Shown: piece by piece, positions 42,347-50,473 of the stretch
Position numbering within the stretch: the first letter of the stretch is position 1
How the letters are laid out: each line of letters begins with the position of its first letter
Source: Pontibacter sp. E15-1
GTDB taxonomy: Bacteria; Bacteroidota; Bacteroidia; Cytophagales; Hymenobacteraceae
Reading direction: 5' to 3'
DNA length: 64,000 nt
Assembly: GCF_022601975.1 (NCBI RefSeq)
Contig: NZ_JAKVIR010000011.1
Coordinates: forward strand, 62,001 to 126,000
Notes under the pieces: model-generated
Seen by the model: the letters and a program-made list of their open reading frames with translations, nothing else
What the model was told of the DNA's origin: nothing
Databases searched by the model: none
Position numbers and translations under genes: made by a program

Positions 42347-44491
42347 TCAGACTGTTTTCAGGCCTTGCTGCTCCGCGAACGGCTGGTCATACAGGCGCTT
42401 TCCGGTGGCTTTGAAGATAGCGTTTGCCACTGCACCGCCTGTTGGTGGAAGCGCGGGCTCCCCTAGTCCGGTCGGGTCGATGCCGTTGTTCACGAAATGC
42501 ACATCCACCTCGGGCACTTCTTTCATCCGGATCAGCCGGTATCCATTGAAATTATTCTGCTCGGGGGCTCCGTTTTTAAACGTCAGGTTGCTGTACATGG
42601 CATGGCCCAGGCCATCCACAATCCCGCCGCGCACCTGCTGGTAGGCACCGCTGAGGTTGATCACCATACCGCAATCGGCGGCGGCATATATCTTCTTGAC
42701 GACAGGCTGATTGTCCTGCATCGCCACCTCTCCTACTTGGGCCACATACGAGCGGTGCGAGAAGTAAACGCTAAAGCCCTGGGCGATATCCTTTTTCCTG
42801 CCCCAGCCAGATTTCTCCACGGCCAGGTCAATCACGCCTTTCATGCGGTCGATGTCATACTTAACCTCGCCCACGGGTTCTTTTTTCGCTTTGGCAAGCA
42901 ACTCCAGCCGGAAGGCCACCGGGTCTTTCCCGGCTGCGTGCGCCACCTCGTCCAGAAACGACTGCTCGGCAAAAGCCAGGAAGTTGGTGATCGGGGCTCG
43001 CCACGGGCCGGTGGTGATCGGCGACTTGTGGTCTACAGAATCAATCAGCAGGTTGTCGACTGCTCCGGAAGGGAAGTTGTCCTCGCGTGTGGGGTTGCCG
43101 GCATTCATACCCACCCCGCGCAGTTTATAGCCGATCATGTTGCCTTTGGCATCGAGCGCAGCCTCAAAACGGTAGCGCACCGCCGGTCGGTATGTTCCCC
43201 CGGTCATGTCATCTTCGCGGGTCCAGATCACTTTTACCGGTGCTTTGATCAGGCTGGAAAGCTCTGCGGCCTCCAGCACATAGTCTGCGCTTAGCCGACG
43301 GCCAAAGCCTCCACCCAGTCGGGTAAGCTCCACCGTAATTTTTTCGGGTGCTATATCCAGTAGTTTGGCCACCTGGCCGCGCGCCATCTCAGGCGTTTGG
43401 GTCGGGCCGACCAGCTCTACCCCGTCTGGGCGTACATGAGCGAAGAAGTTCATCGGTTCCATGGGGCTGTGCGACAGGAACGGGCACTGGTATTCGCTCT
43501 TCACCACTTTGGCCGCGCTTTTAAACGCAGCTTCCACGTCACCGTCTTTTCTGCGAACAGTCGCCTCCGGACTGTCGAGCAGCTCTTTGAAGATTCGGTC
43601 GTGGTCAGCGCTGCTTTCCAGGGCGGCATCGGGGGTATAGGAAATTTTGAGGGCTTTGCGGGCCTTGTTCACCTGCCAGGTCGACTTGCCCACCACGGCC
43701 ACGTTGTTCTTGAACGTCACCACATCCACAATGCCGGGCATTGCCTTGGCTGCAGCGGCATCCACCGATTTCAGCTTCATGCCAAACGCCTCGGGGCGCT
43801 GGATGACGGCAAAGAGCATTCCCTCACGGTAAAAATCAAGTCCGTAGAGCGGCTTGCCGGTAAGAATCTCATGGTTGTCCACGTTCCGGACGGCCGTACC
43901 GATCAGCTTGAAGTCTTTCGGGTCTTTCAGCTTCACATCCGTGGGTACCGGCAGCTTGGCGGCGGCAGTGGCCAAATCCCCATAGCTCAGCTTCTTGCCA
44001 TTCTTGGGATTCAGCACCATGCCATTCTCTGTTTTCAGGGAGCTGGCAGGTACTTTCCAGCGCTTGGCAGCGGCCTCAACCAGCATTTGCCGGGCGGTTG
44101 CCCCTGCCTTGCGCAGTCGCTCCCACGAGTGGGGCACGGCGCCGCTGCCGCCTGTCACCTGCCGCTCAAACTTGGTTGTGTCCAGCGGTGCCTGCACCAC
44201 CTTCACCTTTGTCCAGTCGGCATCCAGCTCCTCCGCCACAATCATCGGGAAAGAGGTTTTGATGTTCTGACCAAGTTCAGGGTTAGGGGAGAGTATGGTC
44301 ACGATTCCGTCAGGGGAAAGGGCCAGGTAGCTGTTAAAGTCTAACGTGCCGCTTGCCAGTGCTTTGTCGCTCACCACCTCAAGTGCCGATGCCACTGAAC
44401 CGGTCCAGCTGAAGCCCAGAAATAGACCGCCACCCGCTGTGGCAGCCAGCTTCACAAAATTGCGTCTGCTTGGTTTAGATAAAGTTGACAT
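42347..44491 (-). CDS. Tat-exported molybdopterin oxidoreductase large subunit (IorB-like)
   Basis: 714 aa from the ATG of MSTLSKPSRRNFVKLAATAGGG, a twin-arginine signal (SRRNFVK plus a hydrophobic stretch); the frame upstream to 44665 overlaps the small-subunit gene and is not used. ELTRLGGGFGRRLSADYVLEA and GLGEPALPPTGGAVANAIFKATG are the cofactor and catalytic-Glu segments of the isoquinoline 1-oxidoreductase beta-subunit family. The enzyme is a periplasmic hydroxylase of unknown substrate (N-heterocycles or aldehydes in relatives). With the neighbouring [2Fe-2S] subunit it forms a two-subunit enzyme lacking an FAD subunit, so a cytochrome is the likely electron acceptor. Confidence 0.87.
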   Translation of the reverse strand: MSTLSKPSRRNFVKLAATAGGGLFLGFSWTGSVASALEVVSDKALASGTLDFNSYLALSPDGIVTILSPNPELGQNIKTSFPMIVAEELDADWTKVKVVQAPLDTTKFERQVTGGSGAVPHSWERLRKAGATARQMLVEAAAKRWKVPASSLKTENGMVLNPKNGKKLSYGDLATAAAKLPVPTDVKLKDPKDFKLIGTAVRNVDNHEILTGKPLYGLDFYREGMLFAVIQRPEAFGMKLKSVDAAAAKAMPGIVDVVTFKNNVAVVGKSTWQVNKARKALKISYTPDAALESSADHDRIFKELLDSPEATVRRKDGDVEAAFKSAAKVVKSEYQCPFLSHSPMEPMNFFAHVRPDGVELVGPTQTPEMARGQVAKLLDIAPEKITVELTRLGGGFGRRLSADYVLEAAELSSLIKAPVKVIWTREDDMTGGTYRPAVRYRFEAALDAKGNMIGYKLRGVGMNAGNPTREDNFPSGAVDNLLIDSVDHKSPITTGPWRAPITNFLAFAEQSFLDEVAHAAGKDPVAFRLELLAKAKKEPVGEVKYDIDRMKGVIDLAVEKSGWGRKKDIAQGFSVYFSHRSYVAQVGEVAMQDNQPVVKKIYAAADCGMVINLSGAYQQVRGGIVDGLGHAMYSNLTFKNGAPEQNNFNGYRLIRMKEVPEVDVHFVNNGIDPTGLGEPALPPTGGAVANAIFKATGKRLYDQPFAEQQGLKTV

Positions 44492-44493
44492 GG

Positions 44494-44955
44494 CTATTTG
44501 GTTTTGGTGGCGGCTAAGGCAACTGCCTCGCGGATGCGGTGGTATGTGCCGCAACGGCAGATGTTGCCGTTCATGGCACTCACAATTTCTTCCTCGCTGG
44601 GGTTTGGGTTTTTGCTGAGCAATGCCGATGCGGTCATCATCTGGCCTGCCTGGCAGTAGCCGCACTGCGGCACGTCCACTTCTTCCCAGGCCTGCTGCAC
44701 CGGATGGTCGCCCTTTTCAGACAGCCCTTCGATGGTGGTGATAGGGGCGGTGCCGATGGCGGAGACCGGAAACACGCACGAGCGGACGGCATTGCCATTC
44801 ATGTGCACGGTGCAGGCCCCGCACTGGGCGATGCCGCAGCCATATTTCGTGCCCACAAGACCGAGATGGTCGCGCAGCACCCACAGTAAAGGGGTATCTG
44901 CCTCAACGTCGGCCTCGTAGCGTCGGCCGTTTATTTGCAGCGTATAGGTGGCCAT
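44494..44955 (-). CDS. [2Fe-2S] small subunit (IorA-like)
   Basis: 153 aa from the ATG of [13 protein letters not shown]; the frame extends to 45087 but that part runs into the mocA-like gene. Cluster motifs: [17 protein letters not shown] and [12 protein letters not shown] with NICRCGTY. It has no signal of its own and would be exported by co-folding with the Tat-bearing large subunit, whose start is only 2 bp downstream. Matches isoquinoline 1-oxidoreductase alpha subunits. Confidence 0.9.
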   Translation of the reverse strand: MATYTLQINGRRYEADVEADTPLLWVLRDHLGLVGTKYGCGIAQCGACTVHMNGNAVRSCVFPVSAIGTAPITTIEGLSEKGDHPVQQAWEEVDVPQCGYCQAGQMMTASALLSKNPNPSEEEIVSAMNGNICRCGTYHRIREAVALAATKTK

Positions 44956-45028
44956 AGAATCTAAAGTATTTAGGTTGAAGTAGTAATATAATATGAAACC
45001 GTGAAAAAATGTTCCAAATCCAAAAAAA

Positions 45029-45622
45029 TCAATTCCGTGATTCCGAGGTATGTAGCCGTTTATAGTCTTCCGGTGTGTCAATATCAACTGCGCCTAAGCT
45101 AAAAGGCAACGTGGCTACATCCTCGGAGTGGCGGAACAACAGCTTCTTCGCCCCCTCTTTCCCGCGCAGGTACAGCAACTCCTCGAAGTATACCCTGTTG
45201 AAAAGCACGGGGGTGCCGAGGGTGCCTTGATAGTAGCAGGCGACAATGCCCTTGCCGCTGCCAGCGTTTGTCTGCACCAGGCTATTCAGCAGGGCGGTTT
45301 CGACAAAAGGCTGATCGCAGACCATGAAAATAGCGCCAGTAACTTCCGGTGCTGCCGCCATAAGCGCTGCGAGTCCACAATGGATAGATGCGCTCATCCC
45401 CTGTCGCCAGTTCGGATTGTGAACAGTGAGCACTGGTTTTTGAGTGTCGGGCAGGGCTAACGTTGCATCTGGCTGTAGCACCACCACCACCGGCTCACAC
45501 ACCGAATCCAGCGCGACGTCTATAGCGTGGCCCAACAATGTTTTGCCTTTGTACAGCAGTTCCTGCTTGGGTTTCCCCATGCGCACCGAAGCACCTGCCG
45601 CCAGCAAAACCAGTCCTGTCAT
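45029..45622 (-). CDS. mocA: MocA-like molybdenum cofactor cytidylyltransferase
   Basis: 197 aa. [31 protein letters not shown] is the nucleotidyltransferase start with the LAAGxSxRMGxxK motif; FMVCDQPFV is the metal-binding acidic motif, and GTLGTPVLF follows. MocA attaches CMP to molybdopterin to make the cytosine dinucleotide used by xanthine-oxidase-family enzymes. It is the first gene of mocA-iorA-iorB here, which agrees with that role. A CoxL/PucB-type homologue is the main alternative; all belong to the same family. Confidence 0.82.
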   Translation of the reverse strand: MTGLVLLAAGASVRMGKPKQELLYKGKTLLGHAIDVALDSVCEPVVVVLQPDATLALPDTQKPVLTVHNPNWRQGMSASIHCGLAALMAAAPEVTGAIFMVCDQPFVETALLNSLVQTNAGSGKGIVACYYQGTLGTPVLFNRVYFEELLYLRGKEGAKKLLFRHSEDVATLPFSLGAVDIDTPEDYKRLHTSESRN

Positions 45623-46224
45623 GTATTTCGATTGTTATAACTTTTTCCCCTTGAAATCATTTCTGGGATACCCGAGAAGCAATATACAAAAAAATCCCCT
45701 CCCTGCGTGCGGTACAGGTCTGAGTGCTTGTCACATCCTGTTTATAACAAAAGTGGGCAGGAGCAATAGAGGCAAGGTAATTACAGGCGATATACCATAC
45801 ATATACATTTACAAATCAGTTATTTGTAATACACATACAAACTTTTAATTTAAGTAATTTTTGTAAAATGCAGGTTGGAAAAGCAAGCCATATAGACGAT
45901 TTTGGCCAAACGGTAAATATCCTTTTCCATACCTATACCTCCGATTCTGTAGTCTGATGGTCTCGCGCGATGCTTGTTTCTCCGGCAAATCTCCACTTAT
46001 ATAGCAGAATAAATCTAGTTTAGAAACAATACTTAGCTATATTTAACCGGTAATTTTGAAAACTGCGGCACAGCATTACCCATAGGGGTATAAGGCGCTT
46101 CAGAAGCTTTCCATACCGTGAATTTCCGCCAAACGATGGACAGTTATACCCAGATGCTGAGGTATAACGCGTCCAACTTGCGGGAGGCATGCAGTATAAA
46201 CATCAACATTTAGCATATAAACCA
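45623..46224. other. Divergent spacer between mocA-like and MaoC genes
   Basis: About 600 bp, increasingly A+T rich to the right, with no credible gene. It holds a dyad TTACAAAT (45809-45816) / ATTTGTAA (45822-45829) separated by 5 bp, which looks like an operator, and several TATACC/GGTATA words. Confidence 0.5.
45809..45829. promoter_or_regulatory. Dyad symmetry, possible operator
   Basis: Perfect 8-bp inverted repeat TTACAAAT-CAGTT-ATTTGTAA, about 190 bp upstream of the mocA-iorA-iorB operon. The size fits a dimeric regulator site. No regulator gene is adjacent. Confidence 0.35.
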
Positions 46225-46692
46225 ATGAGTAAGTTAGTTATCAGGAGCCTGCAGGAGCTTATGCAGCACGAAGGGGCTGAAATGGGCGTGTCCGAATACC
46301 ACACGATCACGCAAGAGCAGATCAGTAAGTTCGCCGACGCCACCCTCGACCACCAGTGGATACACCTCGATGCGGATCGCGCGAAAGCCGAGACACCCTT
46401 CGGAAGCACTATCGCCCATGGCTACCTTACCGTTTCGCTCCTTCCCTACCTGTGGTCGCAGATCGCGACGATTGAAAACCTGAAGATGCAGGTAAACTAC
46501 GAGATTGAGAGCCTGCGCTTTAATCAGGCCGTGACCGTGAACAGCGCTGTGCGGCTTCGGGCAAAGCTGCTTTCCGTGAAAGACCTGCGCGGCATCGCCA
46601 AGGCCCGCCTAGAGGTGACGATGGAAATCCAGGATAGCAAGAAGCCTGCCTTTACAGGAATTATCACCTTCCTGTATCACTTTAATGACTAA
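46225..46692 (+). CDS. MaoC-family (R)-specific enoyl-CoA hydratase-like protein
   Basis: 155 aa from the ATG of MSKLVIRSLQELMQHEG. A single hot-dog domain: QISKFADATLDHQWIHLD with RAKAETPFGSTIAHGYLTVSLLP is the hydratase 2 motif (catalytic Asp and His in DATLDHQWIH). Members hydrate trans-2-enoyl-CoA to (R)-3-hydroxyacyl-CoA in fatty acid or polyhydroxyalkanoate metabolism. It stands alone and converges with the next gene with a 25-bp gap. Confidence 0.9.
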   Translation: MSKLVIRSLQELMQHEGAEMGVSEYHTITQEQISKFADATLDHQWIHLDADRAKAETPFGSTIAHGYLTVSLLPYLWSQIATIENLKMQVNYEIESLRFNQAVTVNSAVRLRAKLLSVKDLRGIAKARLEVTMEIQDSKKPAFTGIITFLYHFND

Positions 46693-46717
46693 CCACAAAT
46701 CATTGATTAAAAACACA

Positions 46718-47461
46718 CTAACAGCTTAAACTACGCTGCAAAAAAGCTTGCATCCGGTCGTAATGCGATCCTTTCCAGTATACCCGGCTACAGGATTGGC
46801 ATTGGTAGAAAACAGTGAAGTATTGCCTGGTTTTGGGAGGAAGCTGCGCCAGCACTTGCTCTTTTGCCACCTCTCCAATCGGGCCGTTGCAAACGAGGCA
46901 GCGCGTGAAGGGTAGCGCCTTTGGCTTCAGGTCGAAATAGTCCAGTACTTCCTGCAACTGCGCTTCGAGATGCTGCGAGCGGAGCCAGTAGCCCCACTGT
47001 ATGGCTTTCTGTTTTAGCAAGCCTATGTCGCGAGTGAGGGCAATGCGGTTCTCTGACACGGCGATGCAGGCGATTTCCTGATCGGTGTAATCGGTACGGT
47101 AGGCACTGTCGAAGCCCAGCATGCGCAACGACCGGGCGAGCCTGCCCAGATGCACATCGAGCACAAACCGGTCGGGCACCTCCAGCCCATACCTCACAGA
47201 ACGGGAATCCGGGAACAGGCTGCACCACTTAGCCGGGTATACGGCAACATCATCGCTTGCCTGCAGGGCGTAGTATAACCCAACAGCTTTTCTGTTCACC
47301 AGCAGCACATCCACCTCCGGGTGCGGGACCCTAATTGCCTCAAGTGCATCTTTCACGGCCGGACTGCCGGCAAACGCATACCGCAGTGGCTGCCCGCGTT
47401 TGCTGGCTGGCAGAAAATCGTTCAAGCTTCCGTAAAATACTACTGTGGCTGACTTTTTCAT
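46718..47461 (-). CDS. Mut7-C family protein (ubiquitin-like domain plus PIN-like RNase domain)
   Basis: 247 aa. N-terminal about 85 residues are the Mut7-C ubiquitin-like domain (ATVVFYGSLNDFLP); the rest is the Mut7-C PIN-related domain with FVLDVHLGRLARSLRMLGFDSAYRTDYTD, a conserved Asp-containing strand, and IALTRDIGLL. A C-terminal zinc ribbon has RCLVCNGPI and YQCQSCSRVYWKGSHYDRM. The family is predicted to be an RNase related to the exonuclease Mut-7; biochemical role in bacteria is not established. Confidence 0.88.
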   Translation of the reverse strand: MKKSATVVFYGSLNDFLPASKRGQPLRYAFAGSPAVKDALEAIRVPHPEVDVLLVNRKAVGLYYALQASDDVAVYPAKWCSLFPDSRSVRYGLEVPDRFVLDVHLGRLARSLRMLGFDSAYRTDYTDQEIACIAVSENRIALTRDIGLLKQKAIQWGYWLRSQHLEAQLQEVLDYFDLKPKALPFTRCLVCNGPIGEVAKEQVLAQLPPKTRQYFTVFYQCQSCSRVYWKGSHYDRMQAFLQRSLSC

Positions 47462-47514
47462 ACCTCTTCCCTTCCCTCATACCGTCCACTCGCTTGAAAG
47501 GAAGCGCCGCCACC

Positions 47515-47544
47515 GGTTGCACCAGTCAACGTGTTGGTGCAACC
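47515..47544 (-). terminator. Hairpin between Dabb and Mut7-C genes
   Basis: GGTTGCACCA (47515-47524) pairs with TGGTGCAACC (47535-47544); outer CGCCGC/GCGGCG bases add to the stem. It lies between two minus-strand genes. There is no T-run, so it may be a processing site or weak terminator. Confidence 0.45.
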
Positions 47545-47566
47545 AGCGGCGGGACTCCCTCTTTGT

Positions 47567-47869
47567 TTAAGCGTCTACGGCATCATAAATAACGACTTTC
47601 GACCACAGCTCTTTGCACCGCTCCACAAAAGCCTTGTGCACCGGGTGTACCTGGTATGTTTCCTGATCCTCGGGGGTATCAAAAATCAAGAGCAGCGACA
47701 GGTCATACCCTCGTTCGATGACAGGTCTGTCGGTACTGGCAGGCACACCGATATGTATGGTGCGGATGACTTCGATGGGCTTCAGGCTTTGCAGCCCCTC
47801 AAGCAGCTTCGACTTGTCTTCTTCGGAAGCGGCGTTTTTCAGCCAAAAAAACACATTGTGAACAAACAT
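47567..47869 (-). CDS. Dabb (stress-responsive alpha/beta barrel) protein
   Basis: 100 aa from the ATG of MFVHNVFFWLKNAASEED; the in-frame start at 47959 adds 30 residues without similarity. HNVFFWLK at the start, SLLLIFDTPEDQETYQVHPVHKAFVE and the final KVVIYDAV are the Dabb dimeric barrel signature. Members are small, often ligand-binding or catalytic on odd substrates; function is not predictable. Confidence 0.88.
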   Translation of the reverse strand: MFVHNVFFWLKNAASEEDKSKLLEGLQSLKPIEVIRTIHIGVPASTDRPVIERGYDLSLLLIFDTPEDQETYQVHPVHKAFVERCKELWSKVVIYDAVDA

Positions 47870-48096
47870 AGTTGATGGTTTGGTATAAAAATGATTGCAA
47901 TGGCACCGGGCGGCTGCGCGGCGCTTCTGAAAAATAAGGGATATCCGGGCAAATACCAATTCCTATTTTGCGCACGTGGCCGGTATAAACGGATACAGAC
48001 CGGACCGCACTTCAAAATAGGTGCTTCGTAGCTGTTGGAAAAAGGCCTCGCGGCCATTTGCGATCCGGTTAAATTGTTTTCCTTATTTTCGTGCTG

Positions 48097-48114
48097 CCAT
48101 ACCCTGTGGTATGG
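48097..48114 (+). promoter_or_regulatory. Short hairpin in the leader of the purine permease gene
   Basis: CCATACC-CTGT-GGTATGG followed by ATTTTA, 42 bp before the ATG. It could be an attenuator or simply another GGTATG-containing inverted repeat. I did not recognise a purine riboswitch fold. Confidence 0.35.
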
Positions 48115-48155
48115 ATTTTATAGGGCACCATACAACCATACATACTACGCACCGC

Positions 48156-49469
48156 ATGCAGGACTATTTTGAACTGAAGAAAAACAACACCACGTTGCAA
48201 ACCGAGGTCGTTGCTGGGGTATCTTCATTTCTCGCTACGGCATACATCATCGTTGTCAACCCGAGTATCCTCAGCCAGGCGGGCCTGCCCTTTTCCGGCG
48301 TCCTGACCGCAACGATCATCGTCAGTTTTTTTAGCAGCCTGATGATGGGGCTATATGCCAAAAACCCCATCCTGGTGGCTCCCGGGATGGGCTTAAACGC
48401 CTTTTTTACCTATTCTGCCGTGCTGGGCCTTGGCGTTCCGTGGCCAGTGGCGCTGGGCGCCGTGTTTTGGTCGGGGGTAGTTTTTCTGCTGCTGTCTGCC
48501 TTCAACATCCGGACATTCATCCTGCTGGCCATACCCCGCACGCTGCGTTACGCCATCGCAGCGGGTATCGGCTTGTTCATCACCCTGATCGGTTTTGCCA
48601 ACGCCAGGTTTATTGTGTCTAACCCGGCCACTATTGTGGGGCTGGGCGAACTCACCCCGGCGGTGCTCACTTTCCTGGCTGGCCTTCTGGTCACGGCAGT
48701 GCTGCTCACGCGCAGGGTAAAGGGCGCGATCCTGTTTGGTATACTGTTTACCACGTTGGCGGCATACCCGCTGGGGCGATGGTGGGGATTGGACGGCACC
48801 GCCGCCAGCACGCTGGTAAACTGGCAGGGCCTGTTTTCGTCCCCGGACTTTAGCCTGCTTTTGCGCCTTGATTTTGTGAACTCCCTGCAGTGGGCGATTG
48901 TGCCAGTAATCTTCGCGTTTGTGTTTACCGACATGTTCGACAGTATCTCCACTTTTGTGGGCCTGGCCGAGGCCGCCAACCTGCTGGACGAGCACGGCGA
49001 GCCCCGCTACGTGAAACGCTCCCTGCTGACGGACGCCGTGGCGACCACCCTGGCCGGACTGGCGGGCTCCAGCCCCGGCACGGCCTACATCGAGTCGGCG
49101 GTAGGGATTGAGGCGGGTGGCCGCACCGGGCTGACGGCGGTGGTAGGCGCCCTGCTGTTTCTGCCCTTCCTGTTTCTAGCTCCCCTCCTCTCTATGATCC
49201 CGGCCATTGCCACCGCCCCCGCCCTGGTGCTAGTGGGCGTTTTCATGGTGCGACCCGTCACTAAAATCAACTGGCTTCAGCTCGACGACGCTATACCGGC
49301 TTTTCTGGCCATGGTCCTGATCCCGTTTGCGTATTCCATCACGCAGGGCATTATCTGGGGATTTCTGAGCTGGACGCTGCTAAAGGTTTTGAGTGGAAAG
49401 CGCAAAGAGGTGAGCCTGGCGCTGCTCGTGATCGATGCCTTCTGTATCCTCGCGCTCCTGCTGGCTTGA
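48156..49469 (+). CDS. NCS2 purine permease (AzgA-like)
   Basis: 437 aa, 12-14 membrane segments. It begins MQDYFELKKNNTTLQTEVVAGVSSFLATAYIIVVNPSIL-type sequence, with the GMGLNAFF motif (PGMGLNAFFTYS), VFTDMFDSISTFVGLAEAANLLD and the AGSSPGTAYIESAVGIEAGGRTGLT block that define hypoxanthine/guanine/adenine permeases of the AzgA group. Imports purine bases by proton symport. Start chosen at the ATG of MQDYF; the upstream in-frame Met at 48111 is possible. No purine catabolic operon accompanies it. Confidence 0.92.
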   Translation: MQDYFELKKNNTTLQTEVVAGVSSFLATAYIIVVNPSILSQAGLPFSGVLTATIIVSFFSSLMMGLYAKNPILVAPGMGLNAFFTYSAVLGLGVPWPVALGAVFWSGVVFLLLSAFNIRTFILLAIPRTLRYAIAAGIGLFITLIGFANARFIVSNPATIVGLGELTPAVLTFLAGLLVTAVLLTRRVKGAILFGILFTTLAAYPLGRWWGLDGTAASTLVNWQGLFSSPDFSLLLRLDFVNSLQWAIVPVIFAFVFTDMFDSISTFVGLAEAANLLDEHGEPRYVKRSLLTDAVATTLAGLAGSSPGTAYIESAVGIEAGGRTGLTAVVGALLFLPFLFLAPLLSMIPAIATAPALVLVGVFMVRPVTKINWLQLDDAIPAFLAMVLIPFAYSITQGIIWGFLSWTLLKVLSGKRKEVSLALLVIDAFCILALLLA

Positions 49470-49593
49470 TCTCCCGCGCCGCGTGCTGAAATTCTGGCTT
49501 TTGGCCACCGCGATTTACTTGCAGATTAGCCTGCTGCACCCGTACTTTATGGGGTTCGGGCAATAAAAAGTAACGAATTGAAGTTTAAGTTAG

Positions 49594-49601
49594 TAGTTTT
49601 G
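49594..49601 (+). promoter_or_regulatory. Bacteroidota -7 box TAGTTTTG
   Basis: Exact TAnnTTTG match about 100 bp before the ATG at 49702, giving a predicted leader of about 95 nt. The -33 element is uncertain. Confidence 0.45.
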
Positions 49602-49701
49602 CGACAACCCGTAACAGTTTACACTATGCAGAGCGCCTACAGAGCGTGTCATTAATTATTTACAACCCAGGCTACTGCGCCCGGAATTTACCCTCATACA
49701 T

Positions 49702-50382
49702 ATGAAGTCATTCTTTTTACTATCAATCTTTGCGTTATCCTTCACGCTGGCTAACGCACAGGGAACGGCAAAAGAAGGATCTCCTGCCACCAACACGCTT
49801 TCCAGGCAATTCAACAACCTGAAGGGCAACGCCAACTCCTATCAGGAAAATAACAAGACCTACAAGGTGGTCGCCGTCACGTCGCTGGACGCCTTTTGGA
49901 AGAGTGTCCAGGACACGATCAAGGCCAGGGAAGTTGCCCTGATCAAGGCGGGCAAGTCAACGGAGGAGGCGCTGACGCAAGCCAAGGACAGCATTCAGAA
50001 GCAGAACAACCAATTGCAGGAAATAAAGCAGCAATACGCTGTGAAAGAGCAGGAAGTGCAGCAAAGCGCCCACAACGTTGCCAACCTCTCGGTGCTGGGC
50101 CTCGACATGGAGAAACAGCATTATGTGTTCCTTAGCTTTGGCGTCATCATCACGCTACTCCTGGTGCTGGGCATTATCATGATGCAGTTCAGAAGCAGCA
50201 AACAGACGGCAGTGGTAAAGCAGCGGGCTTTTGATGAAATCGACCAGGAATACAGCGAGTTCAAGAAGAACGCCCGCGAAAAAGAACTGAAAGTGAAACG
50301 GGAGTTGCAAACGGAGATGAACCGCATCGAGGAGTTGAACCAGCAGATTATCGCGCTCAAGAAGCAGACACACAACTCATAG
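49702..50382 (+). CDS. Membrane protein with signal peptide and two coiled coils, function unknown
   Basis: 226 aa. Signal peptide MKSFFLLSIFALSFTLANAQ; a periplasmic part to about residue 140 with a Gln/Lys-rich coiled coil (KDSIQKQNNQLQEIKQQY); one membrane helix (YVFLSFGVIITLLLVLGIIMM, about 140-160); a cytoplasmic coiled coil rich in Lys/Glu to the end. Relatives in Bacteroidota are sometimes labelled tRNA methyltransferase, which nothing in this sequence supports. The layout suggests a linker between envelope and cytoplasm. It ends just before the 62-bp palindrome. Confidence 0.8.
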   Translation: MKSFFLLSIFALSFTLANAQGTAKEGSPATNTLSRQFNNLKGNANSYQENNKTYKVVAVTSLDAFWKSVQDTIKAREVALIKAGKSTEEALTQAKDSIQKQNNQLQEIKQQYAVKEQEVQQSAHNVANLSVLGLDMEKQHYVFLSFGVIITLLLVLGIIMMQFRSSKQTAVVKQRAFDEIDQEYSEFKKNAREKELKVKRELQTEMNRIEELNQQIIALKKQTHNS

Positions 50383-50404
50383 GCCTGCTGCCGCAAGCCA
50401 TACT

Positions 50405-50466
50405 AATTCCCTGAAAACACAAAGAGCCCGACGCTAGCGTCGGGCTCTTTGTGTTTTCAGGGAATT
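50405..50466. terminator. 62-bp perfect palindrome, bidirectional terminator
   Basis: The 31-bp arm 50405-50435 (begins AATTCCCTGAAAACAC, ends CGACGCT) is followed with no loop by its exact complement 50436-50466. Convergent genes stop at 50382 and 50474, so one hairpin can end both transcripts; A-runs and T-runs near the base (GAAAACAC, GTGTTTTC) fit. Confidence 0.9.
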
Positions 50467-50473
50467 GGGTCTT

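Noticed and set aside
47960..48155. Possible purine riboswitch before the NCS2 permease
   Set aside because: Only a 7-bp hairpin is present; the three-way junction and conserved loops of the purine aptamer are not seen.
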